Shown one piece after another: positions 63,350 through 64,000 of a stretch of DNA of 64,000 nucleotides. The stretch's first letter is position 1. Each line of letters starts with the position of its first letter. Source of the DNA: Distichodus sexfasciatus (lineage: Eukaryota > Chordata > Actinopteri > Characiformes > Distichodontidae); contig JAVGVS010000245.1 of the NCBI GenBank assembly GCA_032718565.1, positions 595,847 to 659,846 of the forward strand. Direction: 5' to 3'. Under the pieces are notes generated by a model, which saw only the letters and a list, made by a program, of their open reading frames with translations, searched no databases and had not been told where the DNA came from. The position numbers and the translations under genes are program-made.

Positions 63350-63616
63350 TGGGGCGGTTGGTAGCATAACGGTGGTTAGAGCGTTCGCCCCATCGTTCAC
63401 CAAGTTCACCGGTTTGAATTCCAGGACCGGTAAAGGTACCACTGAGGTACTCACGAGCGAGGTACCGCCTCCAAGCACTGCTCCCTGTGCGCTGCCCATG
63501 TCAGCTGCCCACTGCTCCTTCATGGATGGGTCAAATGCAGAGATCACATTTCGTTGTGGTGCGCTGTGTGCTGTGCTGTGTTCACAATGACAAACAATCA
63601 CTCACTTTCACTTTCA
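63350..63616 (+). mobile_element. tRNA-derived SINE, family A, copy 10 (near full length)
   Basis: GGGGCGGTTGGTAGCATAAC, GTTAGAGCGTTCGCCCC, GGTTTGAATTCC (B-box), GGTAAAGGTACCACTGAGG, GCCCACTGCTCCTTCATGG, CTGTGTGCTGTGCTGTG and CAATCACTCACTTTCACTTT. One of the best preserved copies. Confidence 0.9.
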
Positions 63617-63873
63617 CTACTGTAAATATGCTCAACTATTAAAGCTGATACGATGGATCGGAATCTTGTGACAACACACACACGTTAGTATGATGTTAAA
63701 GGGCACAGTACATGAGCACATACTGGGGAAAGAATTAACTACATTTGATTCTTTCAAGTATTAACAATATAAAAAAAAAAAACTCATCTAATCATCACGG
63801 CCAAGATTGTATCCAACAGAAGTTAGGAATGTTGCCTTCGATCCATTTTCGATTAACTGCCCAGCTCTAAGGC

Positions 63874-64000
63874 CTAAGCCTTGCACATTTATTTTCCCTG
63901 TAATAATAACAGACACAGACTATCAGAAAACGATAGAAGAAGGGAGGAGGGCGAGGTGGTGGGGCAAAGTTTGGACTGCGAGTGTTACCCGATCCTGCTT
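63874..64000. other. Window end, nothing recognised
   Basis: AT-rich then G/A-rich sequence without any feature. Confidence 0.5.

Larger units (their letters stand above)
63115..63873. repeat. Dispersed repeat related to 1808-2102, interrupted by two SINEs
   Basis: Left part 63115-63197 has TTACCTTGATTAACGATTG. Right part 63617-63873 has ATATGCTCAACTATTAAAGC and TCGATTAACTGCCCAGCTC. Word order and orientation match 1808-2102. A family B fragment and a family A SINE lie between the halves. Confidence 0.6.

Noticed and set aside
63350..63616. Possible functional tRNA gene
   Set aside because: The A and B boxes belong to a SINE head; no cloverleaf with a proper acceptor stem is evident.

Overview
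The window reads as vertebrate, most likely teleost fish, nuclear DNA. Supporting signs are very dense CA/GA microsatellites, several tRNA-derived SINEs with recognisable A and B boxes, small inverted-repeat DNA transposons of a kind common in fish, and no compact, closely spaced reading frames. No complete protein-coding gene can be supported. The long open frames are produced by stop-free simple repeats or run through SINEs. I saw no rRNA, functional tRNA, snRNA, CRISPR or prokaryotic feature. The order, species and nearest gene cannot be named from sequence alone.

The one sign of a gene is a candidate 113-base exon on the minus strand (17961-18073). It has a roughly 70-base polypyrimidine tract ending in TTGCAG, a consensus CAG/GTAAGA donor, and 25 codons of coding-like sequence before a stop. 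If real, the window is largely intron or 3' flank of an unidentified minus-strand gene with very large introns.

The rest alternates between two textures. The first is non-repetitive sequence rich in TAATTA, ATTA, SOX-like, octamer and E-box motifs. It looks like the conserved non-coding elements around developmental regulator genes. The best blocks are 15920-16990, 18185-19500, 20700-21610, 22800-23770, 28510-29640, 38190-38560, 43365-43625, 44940-45620, 46490-46890, 50170-50480, 52960-53890, 57585-58650 and 60410-61350. Conservation itself cannot be seen here, so these are calls by texture.

The second texture is repeat islands. Ten copies of one tRNA-derived SINE (called family A here) are scattered in both orientations. 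A second SINE (family B) forms a nested pile at 31.8-33.0 kb. At 2.7-3.8 kb diverged tandem units are broken up by SINEs. At 12.2-15.9 kb lie several copies of a CA-anchored repeat and an inverted-repeat element. At 47.5-49.0 kb a 49-bp minisatellite, a SINE and a 639-bp transposon lie side by side. At 53.9-54.8 kb is a complex CA minisatellite.

Three long fold-back sequences (5392-5586, 24340-24457, 31837-31974) are the most striking structures not explained by ordinary repeats. I found no evidence of a novel multi-gene system. The likely biology is a gene-poor regulatory landscape with lineage-specific repeat insertions.
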